Positions 1 through 6,410 are shown, counted from the stretch's first letter. The stretch is 8,225 nucleotides of DNA from Bacteroidota bacterium (GCA_003973505.1 QNXT01000099.1:1-8225); one strand, 5' to 3'. Program-made: numbers and translations. Notes: generated by a model not told the origin, from the sequence alone.

Positions 1-119
1 GCGGCTTCGGCGAGCTCGAGGCGTAGGCGGATGCGACCCGGGCAGGTGTTGTCCTTGAGGTACTTCTGGTCGTCGTCGAGGGGGTTGACGCAGCGCACGA
101 CCTCGTCCGACTCGACCGA
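1..119 (-). other. GC-rich coding-like fragment, unidentified
   Basis: Read on the minus strand from 119 downwards there is an open frame of 39 codons that runs off the left edge. Its third codon positions are almost all G or C, the mark of a real gene in a very GC-rich genome. It contains VNPLDDDQKYLKDNTCPGR followed by IRLRLELAEA. A TAA closes this frame just upstream, and it is a different frame from the ThiL piece at 88-342, so the two do not read as one uninterrupted protein. The tail ('YL...PGRIRLRLELAEA') faintly resembles the later part of ThiL, where a P-x-PRL-x-x-G-x-x-L segment precedes the DxSDGL motif. It could therefore be ThiL with an internal deletion, or an unrelated gene joined on. 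I cannot decide from the sequence. Confidence 0.3.
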
Positions 120-342
120 TGATCGTTACCGTGAGGCTGCATTCTTTCGCTCTCGATAGATTGCCTCCGACTAACGGACATTGAAAGCGGCGCGCCTCGA
201 AGAGGACGCCCGAAAGGATTCCGTCGAAGACGGAGAGCGACATCTCGGCGGGCGCACAAAGACTCAACATCGCTCCGACCGGTTCGGCACCCATCGCAGC
301 CAGGTCGGATAAATTGACGGCCAGCGCGCGGCGACCAATCCG
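88..342 (-). pseudogene. thiL: Thiamine-monophosphate kinase (ThiL) fragment in foreign GC-rich DNA
   Basis: ThiL phosphorylates thiamine monophosphate to thiamine diphosphate using ATP. About 85 codons are readable on the minus strand. They hold the family's most conserved block, ALAVNLSDLAAMGAEP, then a helical stretch, then CPLVGGNLSRAKECSLTVT and IIGRVGRGRAL, which match the E. coli segments ALAVNLSDLAAMGADP and [27 protein letters not shown] as I remember them. The N-terminal part with the first ATP/Mg residues is missing: a TAA at 343-345 closes the frame exactly where the DNA turns AT-rich. The C-terminal two thirds are also missing, because the expected RSGARPGD segment does not follow. 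Base composition and codon use are wholly unlike the rest of the window. It is a broken piece from another organism, most likely brought in by chimeric assembly or amplification. The identification is firm; the exact left limit (88 to ~119) is not. Confidence 0.8.
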
Positions 343-343
343 T

Positions 344-351
344 TATATTCG
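344..351 (+). promoter_or_regulatory. Possible -7 promoter box of the YjbR-family gene
   Basis: TATATTCG matches the Bacteroidota -7 consensus TAnnTTTG at all but one position and lies 16 bases before the ATG at 368. Any -33 box would fall in the GC-rich foreign segment, so it has been lost if the junction is at about 342. A weak call resting on one short box. Confidence 0.3.
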
Positions 352-367
352 CAAAAACTACGGAATT

Positions 368-722
368 ATGAATATTGAAGAACTGCGTGATTATTGTCTT
401 TCAAAAAAAGGCGCAACAGAATCATTTCCTTTTGATAAAGAGACGCTTGTTTTCAAGGTAATGAACAAAATGTTTGCCCTTACAAATCTTCGATTTAAAA
501 GTAAGTGTAAAATGCGAGCCTGAAAAAGCTATTGATTTACGCAATCGATATTTGTATGTTCACCCGGGCTACCACATGAGCAAAAAGCATTGGAATACTA
601 TTGACATCTATTTAGCACAAGATGACAAACTGATTCAGTCCTGGATTAATGACTCTTATAAGTTGGTTGTAAATTCATTAAGCAAAAAACTTCAAGCAGA
701 ATTAGCTGCGATAGAATCATAA
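368..722 (+). pseudogene. MmcQ/YjbR-family protein, interrupted by a one-base frameshift
   Basis: The gene encodes a small cytoplasmic protein of the MmcQ/YjbR (CyaY-like fold, DNA-binding) family, about 118 aa, the usual family length. The N-terminal part starts MNIEELRDYCLSKKGATES, with FPFDKETLVFKVMNKMFALTNL following in the same frame. The family pattern resumes in the next frame with DLKVSVKCEPEKAIDLRNRY, then HPGYHMSKKHWNTID, then a C-terminal helix ending SKKLQAELAAIES. The switch is at about 485-492, where removing one base from 'aatcttcgat' would restore NLDLKVSVKC. With the extra base, the first frame ends at a TGA at 521-523. I chose the ATG at 368 because homologues begin there; the longer frame from 314 runs into foreign GC-rich DNA. 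Either a sequencing or assembly error close to a damaged contig end, or a true young pseudogene. Precise function of the family is not settled. Confidence 0.85.
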
Positions 723-851
723 TACTATAGATAATATTTTGTATTAATCAGTTTCTTTAAGAATTCTTAAGCCTTTGCATCAAATCAGCACTAAATAATC
801 AAATATCATTTTTTCTCAACTTTCAGAACCTGTCTTCCGAAAGTAAAGATA

Positions 852-1004
852 GTTTTGTGAATTTTGTACCTTCTTTGTGCCCCTTTGTGGTTTATCCTCA
901 TTATGATTGCAAAAAATTATTAACCTGAGTTACGCAAACCAGTCTGCCGAACGGTAGAGAAGCACAAAGTGACACTAAGGCTAAAAATTAGATGTCGTAA
1001 ATCC
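852..1004 (+). repeat. Intergenic CTTTGTG/CACAAAG repeat, copy A
   Basis: The element has CTTTGTG at 873-879 and CTTTGTGG at 883-890 on its left, and the inverted CACAAAG at 963-969 on its right. Between them are ATTGCAAA and GAGTTACGCAAA, and it ends with TGTCGTAAATC (993-1003). The same blocks occur in the same order and orientation at 6665-6801. Copy A carries extra bases not present in copy B, including a small hairpin CTGCCGAACGGTAG (944-957). Similar 'cacagagttacgcaaag...cacaaag' intergenic repeats are, to my knowledge, common in Bacteroidota genomes. No coding potential; it looks like a degenerate palindromic, MITE-like element. Confidence 0.7.
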
Positions 1005-1068
1005 TTATTCATCATACTGCTTAGATAGGATTTCTTATTAAGATATTGACATCCAAGATTAAAGCATG

Positions 1069-1106
1069 AAAAAAATGCGTAGAAACAAAGATTGTAACTA
1101 CGCATT
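1069..1106 (-). terminator. Intrinsic terminator of the tpiA operon
   Basis: On the minus strand, 20 bases after the tpiA stop codon, a perfect 9-bp stem (AATGCGTAG at 1074-1082 paired with CTACGCATT at 1098-1106) is continued, after a symmetric AA/AA internal loop, by a second 4-bp stem (ACAA/TTGT) closed by a three-base loop. In the transcript direction the stem is followed at once by a run of about seven U (plus-strand A at 1069-1075). This is a textbook Rho-independent terminator for transcripts coming from tpiA. Confidence 0.85.
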
Positions 1107-1125
1107 ATATATTTTCAATCAGCTA

Positions 1126-1887
1126 CTAAAACGACTGAGCAATTTTTAAGAAATCATCAGCTTTCAGTGCAGCACCACCAATCAATCCGCCATCCACATC
1201 CTCATTGGCAAATAATTCTTTTGCATTTCCAGGATTACAACTTCCACCGTACAAAATACTAATTTCTTCGGCCAAGTCATTTCCGTATTTTTCTTTTAGT
1301 AAACCACGAATATAAGCATGCATTTCCTGCGCTTGCTCCGAGCTCGCAGTTTTACCCGTACCAATAGCCCAAACAGGTTCGTAAGCGATTACTACATTCG
1401 ACATTTCTTGCTCACTTAAGTGAAATAGAGAATCGGCAATTTGGGCTTTCACCACTTCAAAATGTTTATTTGATTCACGCTCTTCTAGCACTTCACCACA
1501 GCAGAAGATGGGTTCAATACCATATTCCAACAAACGATCTACTTTCTGAGCCAACATTTCATGGGTTTCACCAAAATACTTTCGACGCTCTGAATGTCCC
1601 ACAATACAATAATCCATATTCATACTACTCAACATGGAAGCTGAAATTTCACCCGTATAAGCTCCGTTCTCAAATTGACTCACATTTTGTGCACCAATTT
1701 TTAATTCCACTTCATCCTCCTCAACAATATCGGTTGCCAATTCCAAGTATAAAGCTGGAGGGCAAACAATTAATTGCACATCAGAAGGCAAATGCTCTAA
1801 TCTTTTTGTAATATCAAATAAGAGATTATCAGCCTCCTCAAATGTCTTATTCATTTTCCAGTTTCCTGCTACTATTTTCTGTCTCAT
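1126..1887 (-). CDS. tpiA: Triosephosphate isomerase
   Basis: This cytoplasmic glycolytic and gluconeogenic enzyme interconverts dihydroxyacetone phosphate and glyceraldehyde 3-phosphate. At 253 aa it is full length for the family. The substrate-binding N9 and K11 lie in VAGNWKMNKT, the catalytic electrophile H98 in IVGHSERR, and the catalytic base E170 in AYEPVWAIGTGKTA, whose C-terminal part is flexible loop 6. The phosphate-binding loops are YGGS (213-216) and GLIGGA (234-239). All catalytic residues are present. The SCNPGNAKELF sequence after GGS, in place of the usual SV, is as I recall it in Bacteroidota. The ATG at 1887 gives the normal N-terminus. It is the last gene of the minus-strand operon, 70 bases after the permease stop. 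I see no clear TAnnTTTG box in that gap, so it is probably cotranscribed, and a strong terminator follows. Confidence 0.97.
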   Translation of the reverse strand: MRQKIVAGNWKMNKTFEEADNLLFDITKRLEHLPSDVQLIVCPPALYLELATDIVEEDEVELKIGAQNVSQFENGAYTGEISASMLSSMNMDYCIVGHSERRKYFGETHEMLAQKVDRLLEYGIEPIFCCGEVLEERESNKHFEVVKAQIADSLFHLSEQEMSNVVIAYEPVWAIGTGKTASSEQAQEMHAYIRGLLKEKYGNDLAEEISILYGGSCNPGNAKELFANEDVDGGLIGGAALKADDFLKIAQSF

Positions 1888-1957
1888 GATTCTAATTTTA
1901 TTATGTAATATCTTTTTTTGTTTTCCTTTTCAACAATGCGTAAAAATACTATTATTA

Positions 1958-3040
1958 TTAATTCAGTCGTACTCTTGGGTCAAGATAAGCGTAAATAATG
2001 TCAACGAGAATGTTTATCACAACCAAAATCACCGAAATAAAGAGCACGGCTCCCATTACAACAGGAAAGTCGTATTTTTCCAAAGCATCCACAATGGCCA
2101 CTCCAACCCCTTTCCAATCGAATACATATTCCACAAAAACAGCCCCCGCCATCAAGGATGCCAACCATCCCGAAATTGCAGTTACAACAGGATTTAAGGC
2201 GTTTTTTAAGGCATGTTTCATCAATACTTTTGTTTGCGATAATCCTTTCGACCGCGCTGTACGAATATAATCTTGACCCAAAACATCAAGCAATGATGAA
2301 CGTGTAAGCTCTACCACAATGGCTAATGGTCGTATCCCCAAAACAACAGCGGGTAAAATTAAATTTTTCAGATTTATATATTCTCCTCTACCAAAATCGT
2401 CAACGGTGTAAAGACTACCAAACATACTTAAGCCCGTATAGGGGGCCAATACAAAAGCAAATAGCCATGCAAATATAATGGCTGCAAAAAAACTGGGGAC
2501 AGCCATTCCCGAAATCGACATAAGCAGAGCCAAACGATCAAACCAGGTATCTTTATAAATGGCAGATAAAACGCCTATAAAAAGACCGACAATCAAAGCA
2601 ATTGCAATGGAAACCGTAGCCAAAATAGCTGTTTTTGGAAAAGCTTCCAAAAGTATATCGGTAACTTTACGTTGCGATTGATAAGAACGCCGTAAATAAG
2701 GCGGCTTCAAAACCACAACACTTTGTTCTCCTATTTTAAATAGCGTTTGATAGGAGGTATATTTTTCATTATCAAGAAACCAAAAACTCTCAGCATCCAC
2801 AGCATTATGCACCGATATTGGTGATAAATCATTTAGATAGTTAAGGTATTGAATACTCAATGGTTTGTCTCTGCCCAAATCTTTATTAATGGCGGCTACA
2901 GACGCACTATCTACCCTCTGACCTAACATCATACGCGTTGGGTCGCCCGGCAAAACATTAAACAAATAAAACACAATTGTTATCACTCCGATTAACACCA
3001 GAAAGCCATAAAACAAACGCTTTAATACAAATGATAACAT
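1958..3040 (-). CDS. ABC transporter permease, OppB/DppB-like (peptide/nickel family)
   Basis: This is an inner-membrane permease subunit of the binding-protein-dependent peptide/nickel ABC importer family, 360 aa. It begins with the family signature: a short basic N-terminus, membrane segment 1 (about residues 10-30) and NVLPGDPTRMMLGQ. Further membrane segments lie at about 134-160, 170-198, 226-245, 285-305 and 330-350. The cytoplasmic EAA-type loop that docks the ATPase is at about 257-284 (DYIRTARSKGLSQTKVLMKH). The family's YLDPRVR closes the protein. The periplasmic loop between segments 1 and 2 (about 35-130) is longer than in E. coli DppB. Its ATG directly follows the TAG of the BT_3928-type gene with no gap, so it is surely cotranscribed and perhaps translationally coupled. 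No second permease, ATPase or substrate-binding protein is in the window. Substrate unknown. Confidence 0.9.
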   Translation of the reverse strand: MLSFVLKRLFYGFLVLIGVITIVFYLFNVLPGDPTRMMLGQRVDSASVAAINKDLGRDKPLSIQYLNYLNDLSPISVHNAVDAESFWFLDNEKYTSYQTLFKIGEQSVVVLKPPYLRRSYQSQRKVTDILLEAFPKTAILATVSIAIALIVGLFIGVLSAIYKDTWFDRLALLMSISGMAVPSFFAAIIFAWLFAFVLAPYTGLSMFGSLYTVDDFGRGEYINLKNLILPAVVLGIRPLAIVVELTRSSLLDVLGQDYIRTARSKGLSQTKVLMKHALKNALNPVVTAISGWLASLMAGAVFVEYVFDWKGVGVAIVDALEKYDFPVVMGAVLFISVILVVINILVDIIYAYLDPRVRLN

Positions 3041-4315
3041 CTACTTCAATAGGTTTTTAATTTCCTCAATATCTGGGAAGTTATTAATGTGATATTTGGC
3101 TAATACTTTTGCATTTTTCACAATAATCAAACCCGGATTTGAACGTACGGCAGCCTTTAAGGCGGTATCATCCGAACTATACATTTCCATTTCAGGCAGA
3201 AGCAATTCTTTTTTATACTTAATATATACTTCTGAACTATTGCTATTTAACAAAATTATTTCAATATTTTCTTTTTGTGCTTGAGCAAATAAATGGTTCA
3301 ACTTTTCCGAGTCGTCCTTAGTAAGTTTTTTTACATCGTAAATGGAGACAATCAATAAACCCTCTTTATTTTGCATCAAGTCGTTGGACCAATCATTCCC
3401 CTCCTCATCTACCATGGGGAACAAACGGTTTTCATCTTTATTTGGATCATCTTCCCGCGAACTCAACCATCTCCAATCTGCTTTGAACGTACTATCCTGC
3501 CATGGCAAATCGGTACTTAAAAACTCCTTCTTCTCCCCTGTTTTGGTATTCTCATAGGTAAGATAAAACTTAACAGGCTTCGGATGTTCTGGCAACAACC
3601 GATTTCCCACTTTCCAAGGACGAAAATCAATAATTGGCAGATTTTGAATATTATAATACTCAAAACCGATAAATCCAAAAACCACCATTAAAACCGTTGC
3701 AAATTGAACTTGATAAGGCCATTTCAATTTTATATCGGCTCTTCGAATAAATAGCATGATAACAATGGCATCAATCACAAGATTTTTATAAAATGTTTGC
3801 CAATTGGTAATAATCAGGGCATCGCCAAAACAACCACAGTCGGGAACTCGATTATAAAGCGCATCATCTAAGGTAGTGAAAGTGAAAAACACCATCATCA
3901 GTAATACCAATACATTTACCCACTTTGCTTTTATCTTGCTAATAAGCAAAGCCCCCATCGAAAACTCAAACGCATTAAGAAGCACTGAAAGTCCTAATGC
4001 AAAGGGAATTGCCCACGTAGTGCCATAAACATAAAAATAGTCTTCAATACGAAACTGTGTACCAAGCGGATCTACCCCTTTTACAAAACCCGAGTAAATA
4101 AATAAAGCACCTACAAGAAGTCGTAAAATGGTAATAACCGTTTTATTTATTCGCTTGGCAAAAGCAATTCCAAAAACAATATTGAAAATTAGCAGAATCA
4201 GAAAATAGATTGAAAAATCATCGATACGACTTATCAAAAACGCCGATAATAAATTAAGCGTTAGGAATAGCCAACTCAACCAAGCAATTGAATTATCTCT
4301 TTTCATTTTCTTCAT
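3041..4315 (-). CDS. BT_3928-type DoxX-related membrane protein with thioredoxin-like C-terminal domain
   Basis: The 424-aa protein has two parts. Residues 10 to about 222 form around seven membrane segments of the DoxX/MauE type, with the family-typical GFVKGVDPLGTQFRIEDYF (77-94) and a cysteine pair in DCGCFGD (159-165). Residues 225-424 are soluble; the stretch from about 319 (GLLIVSIYDVKKLTKDD ... IEIILLNSNS ... NPGLIIVKNAKVLAKY) has the strand and helix pattern of a thioredoxin fold, but without a CxxC active site. Known families with a CGCFG motif handle thiol redox at the membrane (MauE-like), so a redox or cofactor role is plausible but unproven. The start could also be the ATG at 4306, three codons in. 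It overlaps the DUF1599 gene by 23 bases (14 with the later start) and abuts the permease gene, so these genes are translated from one message. Confidence 0.85.
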   Translation of the reverse strand: MKKMKRDNSIAWLSWLFLTLNLLSAFLISRIDDFSIYFLILLIFNIVFGIAFAKRINKTVITILRLLVGALFIYSGFVKGVDPLGTQFRIEDYFYVYGTTWAIPFALGLSVLLNAFEFSMGALLISKIKAKWVNVLVLLMMVFFTFTTLDDALYNRVPDCGCFGDALIITNWQTFYKNLVIDAIVIMLFIRRADIKLKWPYQVQFATVLMVVFGFIGFEYYNIQNLPIIDFRPWKVGNRLLPEHPKPVKFYLTYENTKTGEKKEFLSTDLPWQDSTFKADWRWLSSREDDPNKDENRLFPMVDEEGNDWSNDLMQNKEGLLIVSIYDVKKLTKDDSEKLNHLFAQAQKENIEIILLNSNSSEVYIKYKKELLLPEMEMYSSDDTALKAAVRSNPGLIIVKNAKVLAKYHINNFPDIEEIKNLLK

Positions 4316-4853
4316 CTAATTTTATCAAAGCAAAAATGGAATAATTAATCATATCATTATAACTTCCTTCCGGACCTTCTGAAATGATTGTAACCCCTTT
4401 ATTATCTTCAATTTGTTTAAGGCGTAATATTTTCATCAAAATAATATCGGTAAGCGAACTAATTCGCATATCGCGCCAAGCTTCACCGTAATCATGATTT
4501 TTATTTAGCATCAAATCGCGCGCACCAAAAAGGTATTTTTCGTAAAGCTCAATGGTCTTTTGCGTATCCAGTTGCATATCGTCACTACCCGATGCTGTCC
4601 CCAATTCCAACTGAATCAATGCCATGACCGAATAATTAACTATTGCTATAAATTCATCTCGAATATCCTCCTTAATTTTCATCTCCCCCTTTTCTTCAAT
4701 GCTACGTATCCGATTTGCTTTTATAAAAATCTGATCTGTTAATGAAGGGGTCCGAAGAATTCGCCAAGATGTACCATAATCTTTCGTCTTTTTTATGAAG
4801 ATTTCACGACAATAATCGATTACAGTATTAAATTGATTAATAGTTTTTTCCAT
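4293..4853 (-). CDS. DUF1599-domain protein with two tandem copies of the domain
   Basis: A soluble, mostly helical protein of 186 aa and unknown function, in the DUF1599 family (PF07659, also called, as I recall, nucleotide modification associated domain 1). It contains the same module twice. Copy 1 is at about 14-83 and copy 2 at about 107-180. Each has K/N-x-x-DYG-x-x-W-R (KDYGTSWR 24-31; HDYGEAWR 120-127), then SLTD, then a K-x-x-R-x-x-x-IE helix, and ends with a MINYS or IVNYS helix followed by ALI-x-L. I chose the ATG at 4853 (MEKTINQF) because family members begin there; an in-frame ATG at 4886 would add eleven residues lacking family similarity. It is the first gene of the minus-strand operon and overlaps the next gene. 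The acidic and DxxNY-type residues are reminiscent of helical nucleotide pyrophosphatases, but that is only a guess. Confidence 0.85.
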   Translation of the reverse strand: MEKTINQFNTVIDYCREIFIKKTKDYGTSWRILRTPSLTDQIFIKANRIRSIEEKGEMKIKEDIRDEFIAIVNYSVMALIQLELGTASGSDDMQLDTQKTIELYEKYLFGARDLMLNKNHDYGEAWRDMRISSLTDIILMKILRLKQIEDNKGVTIISEGPEGSYNDMINYSIFALIKLDEENEKR

Positions 4854-5185
4854 TATGCATATATTTCTAATAAACTCCGATATCATACATTATACGGTCT
4901 TCATCTAATGCTTTAATACCAGTATCTAATCAATGGCTAAAGTATTAAAATTGCACACAAAAACCTTTGTAAAATATAATTCTTTTTAAAGTTATGATGT
5001 TGAAAAGGACAATTTGAAATACATTATAAAAACCGACCATTCCACAGGGTTATTATGCATTGATTTTGAGCTATTATCTGTTTTTCTACAAAATAAACCA
5101 CGACAAAATCTCAGTTCTTTAGAAGTCGAATTAAAACACTAACTTTGTATTATCTTTTTTATAAAGAATAAAAATCGAAATATAC
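4854..5185. other. Divergent promoter region between the DUF1599 gene and folP
   Basis: These 332 bases separate two divergently transcribed units. The plus-strand folP promoter is at 5118-5147. For the minus-strand operon the best -7 candidate is TAACTTTA (plus coordinates 4987-4994, read on the minus strand), one base off TAnnTTTG, but it has no good -33 partner and would give a leader of about 130 bases. I find no gene, riboswitch or strong hairpin here. Confidence 0.6.
5118..5147 (+). promoter_or_regulatory. Bacteroidota-type promoter of folP
   Basis: TAACTTTG at 5140-5147 is a perfect match to the Bacteroidota -7 box TAnnTTTG. TTTA at 5118-5121, 18 bases upstream, is one base from the -33 box TTTG. 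The inferred transcription start, near 5153, leaves a leader of roughly 33 bases before the folP ATG. Confidence 0.6.
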
Positions 5186-6031
5186 ATGACCTTATTTGCA
5201 AAAAAAACAAGCATTAACCTCAAAGGAAAATTAATGGATTTGAGTGAGCCCAAGATTATGGGAATTCTCAATATCACAAGCGATTCGTTTTTTGATGGAG
5301 GCAAATACATAAATGAAGAAAAATACATTTCTCGTGTAGCACAAATGCTTAACGAAGGTGCTGACATTATCGACATTGGCGCACAATCTACAAGGCCAGG
5401 TGCGCATGAAGTTGGTGCTAAGCAGGAGATTGAAAGACTAATTCCTGTGCTCAATAATTTGGTTAAAGAATTTCCAAAAGCAGTTTTTTCAGTAGATACA
5501 TGGCATACAAGCGTGGCTGAACAGGTGGTGATGAGTGGTGCTAATATGATTAACGATATTTCGGGAGGCACTTTTGATATGGAAATGATGGAAACCATCG
5601 CCCATTTACAAATACCCTATGTGCTAATGCACACTGGAGGGCGACCTGAAAAAATGCAAATTAATCCCAAATACGACAATGTGGTAAAGGAAGTGATTTA
5701 TTTTCTCTCTAAGCAGTTGGACAAACTTAATCAATTGGGAGTAAATGATGTAATAATTGACCCAGGTTTTGGTTTTGGAAAAACACAGGAGCATAATTAT
5801 AAAATCATGAAGCACCTTGACCAATTCAGTTTTCTTGAAACCCCTATCCTAGTGGGTATTTCAAGAAAATCAATGATTTACAAACCACTGAATATCGAGC
5901 CTTCAAATGCACTTAATGGAACCTCTGCACTAAATATGATTGCCTTGATGAAAGGGGCTGCATTTTTAAGAGTTCACGATGTAAAAGAAGCAAAAGAGCT
6001 TGTAAAACTTCATCAGTTATTAAACGCATAA
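5186..6031 (+). CDS. folP: Dihydropteroate synthase
   Basis: This cytoplasmic enzyme of folate synthesis joins 6-hydroxymethyl-7,8-dihydropterin diphosphate to p-aminobenzoate and is the target of sulfonamides. At 281 aa it is the usual length. Motifs in order: GILNITSDSFFDGGK (26-40, loop 1, with N29 and D33), IGAQSTRPGA (64-73, loop 2), SVDTW (102-106), INDISGG (122-128), LMHTGGRPEKMQ (147-158), IDPGFGFGKT (191-200, with K199), GISRKSM (224-230) and LRVHDV (261-266, with R262 and H264). The pterin- and phosphate-binding residues I can place are present. Two spots differ from the usual pattern: loop 1 has NITSDSF in place of NVTPDSF, and the MHMxGxP segment reads MHTGGRP. It is first in a plus-strand pair, 13 bases before the ArsC-like gene. 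The cdaA gene that I recall following folP in many Bacteroidales is absent here. Confidence 0.96.
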   Translation: MTLFAKKTSINLKGKLMDLSEPKIMGILNITSDSFFDGGKYINEEKYISRVAQMLNEGADIIDIGAQSTRPGAHEVGAKQEIERLIPVLNNLVKEFPKAVFSVDTWHTSVAEQVVMSGANMINDISGGTFDMEMMETIAHLQIPYVLMHTGGRPEKMQINPKYDNVVKEVIYFLSKQLDKLNQLGVNDVIIDPGFGFGKTQEHNYKIMKHLDQFSFLETPILVGISRKSMIYKPLNIEPSNALNGTSALNMIALMKGAAFLRVHDVKEAKELVKLHQLLNA

Positions 6032-6044
6032 GCATAGAATATTT

Positions 6045-6410
6045 ATGAGAAAAATTGCCTATACATTATCCACTTGCGATACCAGCAAACGCATTTTAAA
6101 AGCAGCCAATATTTCATCTCCCGAATTTGAAATTGTTGATATTAAAACTCATGGAATAAGCCAAACCGAATTGGAAGATATGAAAGCTTTGTCAGGTAGC
6201 TACGAAGCCCTTTTTAGCCGACGAGCCCAAAAATATAAGAGCATGGGACTTAAGGATAAAACATTGACAGAAACTGATTATCGAGATTTGATTTTACAAG
6301 AATATACATTCTTAAAAAGGCCGGTTATCATTATCAATGATTCCATTTTTATTGGCAATTCAAAAAAGAATGTCGAATCACTCTTAAATTATAGAGCAGC
6401 TAATAAATAG
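6045..6410 (+). CDS. ArsC/Spx/YffB-family thioredoxin-fold protein
   Basis: A 121-aa cytoplasmic protein of the ArsC-like superfamily, close to the family's usual 110-120 aa. The N-terminal strand and active-site loop read YTLSTCDTSKRIL, with a single cysteine, C11, in a CDTSK motif like the CDT-x-K of YffB and unlike the CxxC of redox-sensing Spx. The middle has LFSRRAQKYKSMGLKDKTL, the counterpart of the 'LFNtRg..yk.lgl.dk' segment of ArsC, with R59 and R60. It continues with the cis-proline segment LKRPVIII (90-97; R92, P93) and a C-terminal helix. Database labels are usually 'arsenate reductase family protein', but no arsenic genes are nearby, so true arsenate reduction is unlikely to be inferable. 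It is 13 bases downstream of folP and shares its promoter. A thiol-related or transcription-associated role is equally possible. Confidence 0.85.
   Translation: MRKIAYTLSTCDTSKRILKAANISSPEFEIVDIKTHGISQTELEDMKALSGSYEALFSRRAQKYKSMGLKDKTLTETDYRDLILQEYTFLKRPVIIINDSIFIGNSKKNVESLLNYRAANK

Larger units (their letters stand above)
723..1125. other. Intergenic region between the YjbR-family gene and tpiA
   Basis: This 403-bp stretch separates two convergent genes. It holds the palindrome TTAAGAATTCTTAA at 757-770, the CTTTGTG/CACAAAG repeat copy A at 852-1004, and the tpiA terminator at 1069-1106. I see no convincing gene. The only sizeable open frame (minus strand, about 920-1105) lies across the repeat and terminator and has no recognisable family features. 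Confidence 0.7.

Noticed and set aside
314..367. Longer start for the YjbR-family gene at 314
   Set aside because: The extra 18 codons cross the junction into GC-rich foreign DNA; homologues start at the ATG at 368.
757..770. Palindrome TTAAGAATTCTTAA after the YjbR-family gene
   Set aside because: It has no loop and no following U run, so it is not a convincing terminator. In AT-rich DNA a short palindrome can arise by chance, and I could assign no role.
920..1105. Small minus-strand open frame in the intergenic region
   Set aside because: It covers the dispersed repeat and the tpiA terminator, so it is very unlikely to be a gene.
1470..1811. Plus-strand open frame of 113 codons
   Set aside because: It lies wholly antisense to tpiA, whose motifs are unmistakable, and its translation shows no family features.
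1886..2270. Plus-strand open frames opposite the permease gene
   Set aside because: They are mirror frames of a real membrane-protein gene with clear family signatures.
4987..4994. TAACTTTA as the promoter of the minus-strand operon
   Set aside because: It is one base off the -7 consensus and has no -33 box at the right distance; other near matches in the region are equally good, so I did not list it as a promoter.
5131..5598. Minus-strand open frame of 155 codons
   Set aside because: It is antisense to folP and is Ser/Ile/Leu-rich as expected of a shadow frame.
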